Assembly (NCBI GenBank): GCA_016649715.1
Contig: JAENXC010000015.1
Span: 35,741 to 99,740 of the forward strand
Source: Flavobacteriaceae bacterium
GTDB taxonomy: Bacteria; Bacteroidota; Bacteroidia; Flavobacteriales; Flavobacteriaceae
Direction: 5' to 3'
DNA: 64,000 bases
Of this stretch, positions 16,612 through 24,994 are shown piece after piece. The notes under the pieces are model-generated. The model saw only the letters and a list, made by a program, of their open reading frames with translations. It made no database searches and had not been told where the DNA came from. Positions within the stretch are counted from its first letter, which is position 1; each line of letters opens with the position of its first letter. The translations under genes and the position numbers were made by a program.

Positions 16612-17376
16612 GTGAAAATAATCTCTTGGAATATTAATGGAATAAGAGCAATAACGAAAAAGGATTTTTTTGAGGACATCAATAAAATGAATCCAGACAT
16701 CTTGTGCCTTCAAGAAACAAAAGCTCAAGACGGGGAAGTGGTAAAAGCCTTATCCCAATTGAGTAATTTTCATCAATATTATAATTCTGCCACGAGAAAG
16801 GGCTATTCAGGAGTTGCCGTGCTATCCAAGGTAAAACCAATAGCTGTTACTTATGATATGGGGATCGAAGAACACGATCAAGAAGGTCGTGTTTTATGTG
16901 CGGAATTTGATAAGTTCTATTTGGTAAACGTCTATGTTCCTAATTCCGGACAAGAATTGGACAGGCTTGATTACCGAAAAACATGGGATGCAGATTTTCT
17001 CAATTATTTAAAATATTTGGAGAAAGCGAAACCCGTTATTGTCTGTGGCGACTTTAATGTAGCCCATCAGCCCATTGACCTTAAAAATGATAAAGCCAAT
17101 TATAACAAGACTGCCGGCTACACTCAAATAGAAATTGACGGAATGGATAACTTCATCAAAGCTGGATTTATAGATTCTTTTAGATACTATCATCCCGATG
17201 AAGTTGCCTATACGTTTTGGAGCTATCGGTTTAAGTCCAGAGAGAGGAACACGGGTTGGAGGATCGATTATTTTTTGGTTAGTAAGTCATTGATTGGTAA
17301 AATAAAGTCTGTTGAAGTATTACCCGAATATTATGGCTCAGACCATTGTCCCATTCGGCTTGAGCTTGTGTTGTAA
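16612..17376 (+). CDS. xth: Exodeoxyribonuclease III
   Basis: 254 residues, full length, with a GTG start at 16612. Endonuclease/exonuclease/phosphatase motifs are in order: ISWNINGIRA at residue 3, LCLQETKAQD near 33 with the metal-binding Glu, VNVYVPNSG near 105, VCGDFNVAH near 142, WRIDYFLVS near 217 and the terminal SDHCPIRLEL. The enzyme removes 3' blocking groups and cuts at abasic sites in base-excision repair. It is followed by the remains of a metallophosphoesterase gene. Confidence 0.93.
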   Translation: MKIISWNINGIRAITKKDFFEDINKMNPDILCLQETKAQDGEVVKALSQLSNFHQYYNSATRKGYSGVAVLSKVKPIAVTYDMGIEEHDQEGRVLCAEFDKFYLVNVYVPNSGQELDRLDYRKTWDADFLNYLKYLEKAKPVIVCGDFNVAHQPIDLKNDKANYNKTAGYTQIEIDGMDNFIKAGFIDSFRYYHPDEVAYTFWSYRFKSRERNTGWRIDYFLVSKSLIGKIKSVEVLPEYYGSDHCPIRLELVL

Positions 17377-17437
17377 GTTGCGATTATTTTACCCTCTTTT
17401 TTCCGATCTCAGATTTCGAAAATTCACCCAAAGCTAG

Positions 17438-17770
17438 CAAAACATTGCAATCGTAGGCATTGAAAATTGGGGATTTCCGCCTTTTAGGCAAGATGACGAT
17501 TTAAAAAAAGCATTAAAGGAAGTTGAAGCTATTCCATTTAAGATTTTACTTTCCCACGATCCTTCCCATTGGGATGCATAAGTTGCCCAATATACAAATA
17601 TAGCCCTTACGCTTTCTGGCCATACCCATGGAATGCAGGCTGGGATCAATTTTATGGGGAAACAATGGAGCCCCATAAAATATAAATACAAACGTTGGGC
17701 TGGATTGTACTTCCCTATAAAAACCCACGCTATTGTCAAGCACATTTGCTTTTGTCCTTTTTACTTTTAA
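17438..17770 (+). pseudogene. Remnant of a metallophosphoesterase C-terminal half
   Basis: Read from 17441, the frame gives NIAIVGIENWGFPPF, then ILLSHDPSHWDA, an in-frame TAA at 17579-17581, and in the same frame LTLSGHTHGMQAG followed by GLYFP. SHDPSHW and SGHTHG are the C-terminal metal-binding His motifs of calcineurin-type phosphoesterases. The N-terminal half (D-x-H, GDxxD, GNHD) is missing, and the final conserved segment after GLYFP is lost. This is a decayed fragment and cannot be functional as it stands. Confidence 0.75.
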
Positions 17771-17783
17771 TGGAATGGGCAAA

Positions 17784-17824
17784 ACCAAAAAACCCTGCTA
17801 ATTTTATGATTAGCAGGGTTTTGA
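17784..17824 (-). terminator. Terminator after tRNA-Lys (bidirectional)
   Basis: A 12-bp perfect stem aaccctgctaat / attagcagggtt (17791-17802 with 17809-17820) with a 6-base loop. T-rich sequence follows on the minus strand (TTTTGGTTTT), so it fits the end of the tRNA transcript. Confidence 0.7.
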
Positions 17825-17846
17825 TGTGGAATGGTACTTCTTTTTG

Positions 17847-17919
17847 TGACCTGGCCGGGGCTCGAACCCGGGACCACCTCCTTAAAAGGGAGGTGCTCTA
17901 CCAACTGAGCTACCAGGTC
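17847..17919 (-). tRNA. tRNA-Lys (anticodon TTT)
   Basis: The minus strand reads GACCTGG ... CCAGGTC as a 7-bp acceptor stem, with D-arm TAGCTCAGTTGGTAGAGC. The anticodon stem CCTCC/GGAGG encloses CTTTTAA (anticodon TTT), and the T-arm is GGTTCGAGCCC-like. 73 nt with discriminator A; CCA is not encoded. A terminator hairpin lies 23 bp downstream. Confidence 0.95.
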
Positions 17920-18147
17920 TTCCTTTTTAATACTTGCCAGCCTTTCGGTAGGCGGGTGCAAATATACTATCATTAAATTTATTTTTCAAAACGAAAATCA
18001 ATTAAATTTGATAAAAATTCAAAACAGTTGACAAACAGTCGTTCGCGGTTGTGTTTTTTGTTTAAAAAATAGTTTTGGATGGAGAATCGGTAAAATATTG
18101 GAGTTTGTTCGGTTCTTTTAAGATTAAATAATTGTACTTTGATTGTT

Positions 18148-18669
18148 ATGAAAATAGTCCTGATTGGTTATATGGGAAGCGGAAAATCTGCAGTAGGCAA
18201 AAAACTCGCTGCTGTTTTGGGACTTTCTTTTAAAGATATGGATACTGAAATTGAGAGAAATGAAGGGGTTTCCATTCCAAATTTATTTTCAGAAAAGGGG
18301 GAAATCCATTTTAGAAAAATAGAAAATGAAATTTTAAAGAAAATCCTTTCTCGGCCTGAGGGCTTCGTTTTAGCAACTGGTGGCGGCACGCCTTGTTATG
18401 CTGACTCAATGGATTTTTTAACCAAGCAGAAAGATGTTGTTTCAATATATTTAAAAACCCCGCTAGACGTTTTAACAACGAGATTATTTTCAGAAAAAGA
18501 AAATAGGCCTTTATTGAAACATCTCAAAACAGAGGAAGAGCTCAATGATTTCATCAGAAAACATCTTTTTGAAAGAGCATTTTATTACAATCAAGCAGGG
18601 CTTATTATTGAAAATGGAGGAGGAAGTGTCAGCGAAACCGTCGAAAAAATAATCTTGAAATTATTCTAA
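18148..18669 (+). CDS. aroK: Shikimate kinase
   Basis: 173 residues from ATG 18148; a TTG at 18139 is in frame but lies in the promoter-like TACTTTG. The P-loop LIGYMGSGKSAVGKKLA is at the start, the shikimate-binding DMDTEIER near residue 32, the FRKIENEIL block near 57, ATGGGTPCY near 77 and the ENRPLL lid near 117. It phosphorylates shikimate at O3 in aromatic amino-acid synthesis. It converges with the phosphoribosyltransferase gene; the 3' ends overlap by 9 bp. Confidence 0.95.
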   Translation: MKIVLIGYMGSGKSAVGKKLAAVLGLSFKDMDTEIERNEGVSIPNLFSEKGEIHFRKIENEILKKILSRPEGFVLATGGGTPCYADSMDFLTKQKDVVSIYLKTPLDVLTTRLFSEKENRPLLKHLKTEEELNDFIRKHLFERAFYYNQAGLIIENGGGSVSETVEKIILKLF

Positions 18670-19164
18670 AACTGCTCTGTCGTTATTCTTTTCAAAAATC
18701 ACGGAAACATTTTCATTTATGGATGTTGAAAGTGAAATTCCTTTAAAATCGGCTTTCACTGGATATTTTTTGTGGTTTCTGTCCACAAGCACCGCGGTTT
18801 TGAATTGCTTCAACGGTACTTCCAAAAAATGTTTTACGCCATAAATCAAGGTGGTTCCAGAGTGCATCACATCATCTACCAGCAAAAGTGATTTGTTTTT
18901 GAAATCTTCAGCTTTTAAAGAAGTTTTTATTTCGTTGGTTGGATGCTTTTTATCAATAATCACTTCGCATAGCAATACCTTTATAGGTGAAATTTTCTCT
19001 AATTCAGCTTTAATTTTTTTTGCGAGCAGGAAGCCGTTGTTCATAATACCAGCAATCACCACCTCCTTTTCATCTACGTTTGTTTCATAGACTTGGTAGG
19101 CAATCCTTTTTATTTTATGGGCTATCTGTTTTTTATCGAGAATTACTGTGCTAATGTCCTGCAT
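18661..19164 (-). CDS. Phosphoribosyltransferase (PyrR-like/type I)
   Basis: 167 residues from ATG 19164; the longer reading would need a TTG. The PRPP-binding signature SLLLVDDVMHSGTTLIYGV is near residue 95, and an early loop AGIMNNGFLLAKKI binds pyrophosphate. Size and pattern fit the PyrR/Hpt-like group that makes nucleotides from bases and PRPP; specificity cannot be read from sequence. It lies 24 bp downstream of the S4-domain gene in the same direction and overlaps the end of aroK. Confidence 0.85.
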   Translation of the reverse strand: MQDISTVILDKKQIAHKIKRIAYQVYETNVDEKEVVIAGIMNNGFLLAKKIKAELEKISPIKVLLCEVIIDKKHPTNEIKTSLKAEDFKNKSLLLVDDVMHSGTTLIYGVKHFLEVPLKQFKTAVLVDRNHKKYPVKADFKGISLSTSINENVSVIFEKNNDRAVLE

Positions 19165-19188
19165 CTTCAAAAGTTTTTTCAAATATAG

Positions 19189-19578
19189 TTATTGCGCTTG
19201 GTTTTCGTCTTCGGGAGATTCCTTAAAATCGTCTAAATTCCTTCGGTCTTTTTTGGTGGGCCTTCCCACGCCTTTATTTCTGTAATAAGTTTTGGCGTAT
19301 TGAAGCATTTCGTTGGTTTCAAATGCTTCCTTTGGGGTGGTGTCTTTTCTGTAAATATCCACTAGCTTTGCGCCAACGCGACTTGGGGGTAGGTCAAGCA
19401 CTTCCAGTTGATAGTTTATTTGCTCCTTCCGAAGTGTTATAACATCGCCCGGATACACATCGCGCGATGGTTTCACAATGTCGCCATTTACGCGCACCGA
19501 ACCTTTTTTACAAGTCTGGGTAGCTATATTTCGGGTTTTTAGATACCGAACACTCCATAAATATTTATCAATCCTCAT
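19189..19578 (-). CDS. S4-domain RNA-binding protein (Hsp15-like)
   Basis: 129 residues from ATG 19578. The S4 domain fills residues 1-60 (MRIDKYLWSVRYLKTRNIAT, then VRVNGDIVKPSRDVYPGDVI), ending in a basic tail (GRPTKKDRRNLDDF). The Hsp15 family binds stalled 50S subunits with nascent peptidyl-tRNA. In-frame sequence upstream of the ATG lacks homology and crosses the divergent lipoprotein gene, so the short start is preferred. First gene of a two-gene unit with the phosphoribosyltransferase. Confidence 0.9.
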   Translation of the reverse strand: MRIDKYLWSVRYLKTRNIATQTCKKGSVRVNGDIVKPSRDVYPGDVITLRKEQINYQLEVLDLPPSRVGAKLVDIYRKDTTPKEAFETNEMLQYAKTYYRNKGVGRPTKKDRRNLDDFKESPEDENQAQ

Positions 19579-19656
19579 ATAAATAATACCAAAAACAACG
19601 TTAATGAAGTGTACAAAAATAGCGGAAAATTGTATCTTGCGCCCACAAAAAAATTG

Positions 19657-20553
19657 ATGATGATAAAAATTAAATACGGAATTGCCTTGTTGATTGTAAT
19701 GCTTTGCGTTACAGTTTCTTGCAAAAAAGATGCCCCAGCGCCTTATATAGTTCCTCCAAGGGATCGCGGGGAGGAAGCGGTACGAGCACAGGCAGAGATT
19801 GAAGCTTTTTTGGAAAACCACTTTTACAATTACGAAGAATTTCAGGCCAATCCAGAGAACTTTAAATTGAAGTTTGACACCATTCCTAAAGGTAATACCA
19901 CCATAATTCCTTTGAAGGATCAGGTTACTTTTAAGGAAGTAGTGGACCGTGTGGACAAGTCTGTTACCTATAAACTTTATTATTTGATAGTTAGAGAAGG
20001 TGGTGGTGATAAACCTCATTTTTCTGATTATTCCACAAACACCTATGACGGAAGATTGATGAATCTTGATCTTTTTGATAGCTCCGTAATTCCTGTTAGG
20101 TTTGACTTAAACAGTATTGTTGCTGGCCTTCAAATGGTAATACCGGAATTTAAGGGAGCGGGGAATGTAATAACAAATCCTGACGGAACCCTTACCTTTG
20201 AGAATTATGGAATTGGGGCAGTATTTATACCTTCCGGATTGGGGTATTATCAATATCCTCCTGCTGGAAATTTGAAAGCTTACGACCAACTTATATTTTC
20301 ATTTGAACTGTTCGCGACGGAACTCGCTGACCATGATAAAGATGGAATACCTTCGTATATGGAAGATATTAATGACAATCAATTTCTGATAGACGATGAT
20401 ACTGATGGCGATGGTATATCCAATTTTGAAGATGTAGACGACGATGGCGATGGCAGGCTCACAAAATTTGAAATTGAAATAATAAATGGCGTAATTACCT
20501 TTCCCGATAAAAACGGAAACGGTATTCCAGATTATTTAGATCCTTCTATTTAA
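19657..20553 (+). CDS. FKBP-like lipoprotein with calcium-binding Asp repeats
   Basis: 298 residues from ATG 19657 (or 19660). Lipoprotein signal with VMLCVTVSCKK, lipobox Cys near residue 22. Residues 40-235 look like an FKBP peptidyl-prolyl isomerase domain with an insert (YDGRLMNLDLFDSS, then IPSGLGYYQYPPAGNLKAYD). The C-terminal 60 residues carry thrombospondin-type-3-like Asp motifs (DHDKDGIPSYMED, DDDTDGDGISNFEDVDDDGD, DKNGNGIPDYLD), likely binding calcium. Outer-membrane lipoprotein, probably a folding factor related to the gliding-motility-type FKBPs of Flavobacteria. A terminator follows. Confidence 0.8.
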   Translation: MMIKIKYGIALLIVMLCVTVSCKKDAPAPYIVPPRDRGEEAVRAQAEIEAFLENHFYNYEEFQANPENFKLKFDTIPKGNTTIIPLKDQVTFKEVVDRVDKSVTYKLYYLIVREGGGDKPHFSDYSTNTYDGRLMNLDLFDSSVIPVRFDLNSIVAGLQMVIPEFKGAGNVITNPDGTLTFENYGIGAVFIPSGLGYYQYPPAGNLKAYDQLIFSFELFATELADHDKDGIPSYMEDINDNQFLIDDDTDGDGISNFEDVDDDGDGRLTKFEIEIINGVITFPDKNGNGIPDYLDPSI

Positions 20554-20572
20554 TCAATTTTTTTAAGAAATT

Positions 20573-20612
20573 AAAAAGCCCCGCTCAGTGAAGAGCGGGG
20601 CTTTTTTTTATA
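20573..20612. terminator. Bidirectional rho-independent terminator
   Basis: aaaagccccgctc / gagcggggcttt forms a strong GC stem with a short loop. It has T8 on the plus side and a run of A on the other, so it serves both the FKBP-like gene and the convergent transketolase genes. Confidence 0.9.
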
Positions 20613-20626
20613 TCTGTAAATTGATT

Positions 20627-21580
20627 TTACTTTCTGGCATTTACCTTTTTAACAGCATTTACAATAGCTGAAGCATTCAAACCGTATTTGTCCATCAGCT
20701 GCTCAGGAGTTCCCGATTCCCCAAAAGTGTCTTGTGTGGCTATAAACTCTTGCGGGGCAGGATGTCGAGTAGATAATAGACGAGCCACACTTTCGCCCAA
20801 ACCACCAAGGAAGTTATGTTCTTCAGCAGTTACCACGCAACCTGTTTTTTTAACGCTTTTCAAAATTGTTTCGTCATCCAATGGTTTAATGGTGTGAATG
20901 TTTATCACATCGGCAGTAATTCCGTTTTCGTTTAAAGTTTCCGCAGCCTGCAGTGCTTCCCAAACCAAATGTCCGGTAGCTATTATGGTAACATCAGTCC
21001 CTTCCTGCAATTGCACCGCTTTTCCTATTTGAAAATTTTGGTCTGAAGGAGTGAAATTTGCAACCTTTGGTCTTCCAAAACGAAGATAGACAGGGCCTTC
21101 ATAATCTGCAATGGCAATGGTTGCGGCTTTGGTTTGGTTGTAATCACAGGTATTGATAACGGTCATTCCCGGAAGCATTTTCATCAAGCCAATATCTTCC
21201 AAGATTTGATGGGTTGCACCGTCTTCACCCAAAGTCAAGCCGGCGTGCGAAGCACAAATTTTTACATTTTTTCCGCTATAAGCAACGCTTTGGCGAATTT
21301 GGTCATAAACCCTTCCTGTGGAAAAATTTGCAAAAGTTCCCGTAAACGGAATTTTCCCGCCAATTGTCATTCCCGCTGCGATACCGATCATATTCGCTTC
21401 AGCAATCCCAATTTGAAAGAAACGTTCCGGATGATTTTCCTTGAAATCGTCCATTTTTAAGGAACCTGTAAGATCTGCACAGAGTGCAACTACATCTTTA
21501 TTTTTCTTTCCAAGTTCCGTGAGTCCGTCCCCAAAACCTGAACGTGTATCTTTTTTACCTGTATCTGTATATCTTTTCAT
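20627..21580 (-). CDS. Transketolase, C-terminal subunit
   Basis: 317 residues from ATG 21580 (MKRYTDTGKKDTRSGFGDGL). It carries the pyrimidine-binding domain (VVALCADLTGSL, FFQIGIAEANMIGIAAGM with the catalytic Glu, SHAGLTLGEDGATHQ) and the C-terminal domain (DVTIIATGHLVWEAL, FLGGLGESVARLL). With the N-terminal subunit encoded just upstream it forms a split transketolase for the non-oxidative pentose phosphate pathway. The two genes are separated by 101 bp filled with GC-rich hairpins. Confidence 0.93.
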   Translation of the reverse strand: MKRYTDTGKKDTRSGFGDGLTELGKKNKDVVALCADLTGSLKMDDFKENHPERFFQIGIAEANMIGIAAGMTIGGKIPFTGTFANFSTGRVYDQIRQSVAYSGKNVKICASHAGLTLGEDGATHQILEDIGLMKMLPGMTVINTCDYNQTKAATIAIADYEGPVYLRFGRPKVANFTPSDQNFQIGKAVQLQEGTDVTIIATGHLVWEALQAAETLNENGITADVINIHTIKPLDDETILKSVKKTGCVVTAEEHNFLGGLGESVARLLSTRHPAPQEFIATQDTFGESGTPEQLMDKYGLNASAIVNAVKKVNARK

Positions 21581-21582
21581 AG

Positions 21583-21680
21583 TCCTCCCCAACCCCTCCA
21601 AAGGAGGGACTTATAACGGGTTGTATTTAAATTTTTAGTTTCATGTAGAGTTTTGAATTCCCCCTTCGGGGGTTAGGGGG
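21583..21680. repeat. Pair of GC-rich hairpins (cccctcc / ccccttcgggg) between transketolase genes
   Basis: cctccccaacccctccaaaggaggg (two halves, 21583-21607) and cccccttcgggggttaggggg (21660-21680) enclose an AT-rich middle. Both are self-complementary, and words in the left arm pair with the right arm. Similar C-rich hairpins are common between genes in Flavobacteria. Confidence 0.7.
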
Positions 21681-21681
21681 C

Positions 21682-22527
21682 TTAATAATCCCCCAAAGTC
21701 ACCGGGTTTTGTGAAAGTGCGTTCTCCAATTGTTGGTCATTTGGAGCTTTGCCGTGCCAATCGTGGGTGTGCATCATAAAATCAACACCGTTCCCCATTA
21801 CTGTGTGCAGCAAAACGCAAACAGGTTTTTCGTTGCCGGTTTTTTCCTTTGCCTTCTTCATTCCGGCAATAATAGCTTTCAGATCATTTCCTTTTTCAAT
21901 ATCCATCACATCCCAACCGAAAGCTTCAAACTTGGCTTTCAAATTCCCTAAAGGAAGTACGTTTTTTGTAGCGCCATCAATCTGCTGCCCGTTCAAATCT
22001 ACGGTAACAATCAAATTGTCAACCTTGTTTCCGGCGGCATACATAATTGCTTCCCAGTTTTGGCCTTCCTGCAATTCGCCATCCCCACAAAGTGTATAGA
22101 TTAAATGTTTGTCTTTGTTAAGTTTTTTAGCAAGTGCCGCACCAATGGAAACTGAAATTCCCTGTCCCAACGAACCCGAAGCAATACGTATGCCCGGCAA
22201 ACCTTCGTGGGTAGTTGGATGGCCCTGCAAGCGGGAATTTAATAGACGGAAGGTGTTCAATTCTTCCACCGGAAAATATCCTGTCCGTGCCAAAACACTA
22301 TAAAAAACTGGGGAAATATGCCCGTTTGAAAGAAAGAAAAGGTCTTCGTTTATGCCGTCCATGGTGAAGTTTTCATTGCGCTCCATCAATTCACTATAAA
22401 GTGCGACAAAGAATTCGGTACAGCCCAATGAACCTCCCGGATGGCCTGAATTTACTTTGTGGACCTGCCTTAAAATATCCCTTCTTACCTGAATTACCAA
22501 ATCCTCAAGTTCTTTGTAATCTGCCAT
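21682..22527 (-). CDS. Transketolase, N-terminal subunit
   Basis: 281 residues. It holds the thiamine-diphosphate-binding domain: VHKVNSGHPGGSLGCTEFFV near residue 21, LSNGHISPVFYSVLA near 67, ASGSLGQGISVSIGAALA near 115 and GDGELQEGQNWEA near 144 (GDG motif with the metal ligand Asn downstream). It works with the C-terminal subunit encoded directly downstream. The ATG at 22527 gives a normal length. Confidence 0.94.
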   Translation of the reverse strand: MADYKELEDLVIQVRRDILRQVHKVNSGHPGGSLGCTEFFVALYSELMERNENFTMDGINEDLFFLSNGHISPVFYSVLARTGYFPVEELNTFRLLNSRLQGHPTTHEGLPGIRIASGSLGQGISVSIGAALAKKLNKDKHLIYTLCGDGELQEGQNWEAIMYAAGNKVDNLIVTVDLNGQQIDGATKNVLPLGNLKAKFEAFGWDVMDIEKGNDLKAIIAGMKKAKEKTGNEKPVCVLLHTVMGNGVDFMMHTHDWHGKAPNDQQLENALSQNPVTLGDY

Positions 22528-22635
22528 AATGTGTTTTAATTTTCAGTGTCAAAAGTAACGTATTCGTTAAGTGACTCAAAATTGAAACATATGCTTTTAT
22601 TAACGATTTCAGGGTTTTGTTAACATAGTTGCTGA

Positions 22636-22718
22636 AAGACGGATGCAAGAAGACTGATGAAATAATAATGTTTCCGCAATTCCCATCCGTCATCCGTCAT
22701 TGGACATCGGACATCGGT
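22636..22718. repeat. Inverted-repeat element with ggatg/catcc words
   Basis: gacggatg at 22638-22645 pairs with catccgtc at 22684-22691 and again at 22691-22698. Further words (gaagactgatg; ggacatcggacatcgg) repeat on each side. It sits upstream of the tgt promoter. Confidence 0.55.
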
Positions 22719-22726
22719 GAAAAATT

Positions 22727-22759
22727 TTGTTATTTGGAATTTAATAACTGTTACCTTTG
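22727..22759 (+). promoter_or_regulatory. Promoter of tgt
   Basis: TTG at 22727-22729, then 22 bp, then TACCTTTG at 22752-22759. It places the transcript start near 22766, close to the ATG at 22782 and downstream of earlier in-frame starts. Confidence 0.6.
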
Positions 22760-22781
22760 CCCCCTCAATAAAAAATGCGGC

Positions 22782-23912
22782 ATGCACTTTAAGTTAGAAG
22801 CTACAGATTTACAAAGCAATGCCCGCGCGGGGACCATAACTACAGATCACGGGGTGATTGAAACACCAATCTTTATGCCGGTTGGCACGGTAGGGACGGT
22901 TAAAGGTGTGCACCAGCGCGAACTGAAGGAAGACATAAATCCAGACGTTATTCTTGGCAATACCTATCATTTATACTTACGGCCACAAACGCCAGTTCTC
23001 GAAAAAGCGGGCGGACTTCATAAATTCATGAATTGGGACCGCAATATTTTGACCGATAGTGGGGGGTATCAAGTGTATTCGCTTTCGGCAAACAGAAAGA
23101 TTAAAGAGGAAGGTGTAAAATTTAAAAGCCATATTGACGGCAGTTACCACGTTTTTACACCCGAAAATGTAATGGAAATACAACGCTCCATTGGGGCGGA
23201 CATCATTATGGCCTTTGACGAATGTACTCCCTATCCGTGTGAATACAATTACGCGAAACGCTCCATGCAAATGACGCACCGTTGGTTGGACCGCTGCATA
23301 AAACATCTGGAAAAAACGCCTTTGAAGTACAATTACGGACAAAGTTTTTTTCCGATCGTTCAAGGGAGTACCTATAAAGATCTTCGGAAACAATCTGCAG
23401 AATACATTGCTTCGGTTGGGGCGGAAGGCAACGCTATTGGCGGACTTTCTGTTGGCGAACCTGCGGATGAAATGTATGAAATGACAGCCGTTGTCACAGA
23501 AATTCTTCCGAAGGAAAAACCGCGATATTTAATGGGCGTGGGAACTCCTGTGAATATTTTGGAAAACATCGCACTGGGAATTGATATGTTCGACTGTGTA
23601 ATGCCCACCCGAAACGGCAGAAATGGTATGCTTTTCACTTCCGAAGGAATTATAAACATCAAAAATAAAAAATGGGAAGCCGATCTTTCTGTAATAGACC
23701 CTATGGGAATTACGTGGGTAGATACGGATTATAACAAGGCATATCTTAGGCATTTGTTCACGGTGAACGAAATGTTGGGAAGACAAATAGCCACTATCCA
23801 CAACCTTGGTTTCTATTTGTGGTTGGTTCGTGAGGCCAGAAAACATATCTTAGCGGGTACTTTTGCCGAATGGAAAAACGGCATGGTCAAAAAACTAGAT
23901 CAAAGATTGTAA
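22782..23912 (+). CDS. tgt: tRNA-guanine transglycosylase (queuine tRNA-ribosyltransferase)
   Basis: 376 residues from ATG 22782, the usual length; the promoter excludes the longer 5' reading. Signatures: TPIFMPVGTVGTVKGV near residue 28, the catalytic block NILTDSGGYQVYSLS near 88 (Asp nucleophile region), DIIMAFDECTPYPCEYNYAK near 142 and PRYLMGVGTPVNILE near 250. The zinc ligands come near the end of the enzyme. It exchanges guanine 34 for preQ1/queuine in His, Asp, Asn and Tyr tRNAs. A permease gene starts 3 bp after the stop. Confidence 0.95.
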   Translation: MHFKLEATDLQSNARAGTITTDHGVIETPIFMPVGTVGTVKGVHQRELKEDINPDVILGNTYHLYLRPQTPVLEKAGGLHKFMNWDRNILTDSGGYQVYSLSANRKIKEEGVKFKSHIDGSYHVFTPENVMEIQRSIGADIIMAFDECTPYPCEYNYAKRSMQMTHRWLDRCIKHLEKTPLKYNYGQSFFPIVQGSTYKDLRKQSAEYIASVGAEGNAIGGLSVGEPADEMYEMTAVVTEILPKEKPRYLMGVGTPVNILENIALGIDMFDCVMPTRNGRNGMLFTSEGIINIKNKKWEADLSVIDPMGITWVDTDYNKAYLRHLFTVNEMLGRQIATIHNLGFYLWLVREARKHILAGTFAEWKNGMVKKLDQRL

Positions 23913-23914
23913 CG

Positions 23915-24994
23915 ATGCTCAGCATACTGGACAGATACATACTTCGTAAATATTTGGGCACTTTTTCGCTCCTGCTGTTGCTTTTTATACCTATCGGGAT
24001 TACCGTTCACCTTGCCGAGAAGATTGACAAAATCCTTGATAACGAAGTGCCGATGACGGAGGTGATGATCTATCTTTATAATTTCACCATCTATTTTGCG
24101 AACCTGCTGTTTCCGTTGTTCCTCTTTCTTTCGGTTATATGGTTTACCTCAAAATTGGCCAACAATACCGAAGTTATCGCCTTTTTGAGCAGTGGGGTTT
24201 CCTATTATCGGTTTCTTCGTCCTTATATTATAGGGGCGACCCTTGTTTGTATTGCAGCATTGGTTTTCAGTATGTATTTGGCGCCAAAAGCGAGCAAAGG
24301 CTTCAATGAATTTGCGTATGAATATTTAAAAACAGGAAAACAGGACCGGGAGCAAAGCAACGTTTACACACAGATAAATGACAACGATTATATTTATGTG
24401 AGTTATTTTAATGTAAACGAAAAAATAGGTAGCAACTTCACTTTGGAACATTTCGAGGGCAATAAAATGACCTATAAAATTTCGGCAGGACAGATTAAAT
24501 TTAATGATAAGGATAGCACCTATACACTCTTTAATTACCGCAAACGGAAAATAGGGGAAACAGACGATATTTTGGAAAGCCAACACAAATTGGACACGGT
24601 TTTTACTTTTTCTATGGAAGATTTAACACCCGTAACCTACATTGCGGAAACGCTGAGTTTTACGGAACTCAACGACTTCATAAAAAAGGAAAAGGCGCGC
24701 GGTTCAGCCAATATCAACAGATATGAAGTGGTGCGTTACAAACGGTGGAGTTTGCCTGTTTCGGCTTATATTTTAACCATTATTGCCGTTGCGGTTTCCT
24801 CAGTAAAACGGCGCGGCGGAATGGGTGTTAACCTCGCTATCGGCATCAGTATTGGGATGGTTTTTATTTTCTTCGATAAAATTTTTGGAACTATGGCAGA
24901 GCAAAGTGATTTCTCTCCTTTTATTGCAACTTGGTTCCCCAATATTGTGTTTGGAATTTTGGCAATCTATCTTTTAAGAAATGCGAAACGATAA
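23915..24994 (+). CDS. LptF/LptG family permease
   Basis: 359 residues from ATG 23915, only 2 bp after the tgt stop, so translation is probably coupled. Residues 1-110 contain helices 1-3 (RKYLGTFSLLLLLFIPIGIT) with LANNTEVIAFLSSGVSYYRF near 80, a loop typical of YjgP/YjgQ proteins. A periplasmic beta-rich domain spans about 125-265 and three more helices lie at the C terminus. With LptB it moves lipopolysaccharide out of the inner membrane. Start overlaps nothing, but the next gene begins 14 bp before its end. Confidence 0.9.
   Translation: MLSILDRYILRKYLGTFSLLLLLFIPIGITVHLAEKIDKILDNEVPMTEVMIYLYNFTIYFANLLFPLFLFLSVIWFTSKLANNTEVIAFLSSGVSYYRFLRPYIIGATLVCIAALVFSMYLAPKASKGFNEFAYEYLKTGKQDREQSNVYTQINDNDYIYVSYFNVNEKIGSNFTLEHFEGNKMTYKISAGQIKFNDKDSTYTLFNYRKRKIGETDDILESQHKLDTVFTFSMEDLTPVTYIAETLSFTELNDFIKKEKARGSANINRYEVVRYKRWSLPVSAYILTIIAVAVSSVKRRGGMGVNLAIGISIGMVFIFFDKIFGTMAEQSDFSPFIATWFPNIVFGILAIYLLRNAKR

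Noticed and set aside
19579..20019. Longer N terminus for the S4-domain protein
   Set aside because: The extra 147 residues run across the divergent lipoprotein gene, are Phe/Asn/Cys-rich and have no S4 homology; the ATG at 19578 begins the domain exactly.
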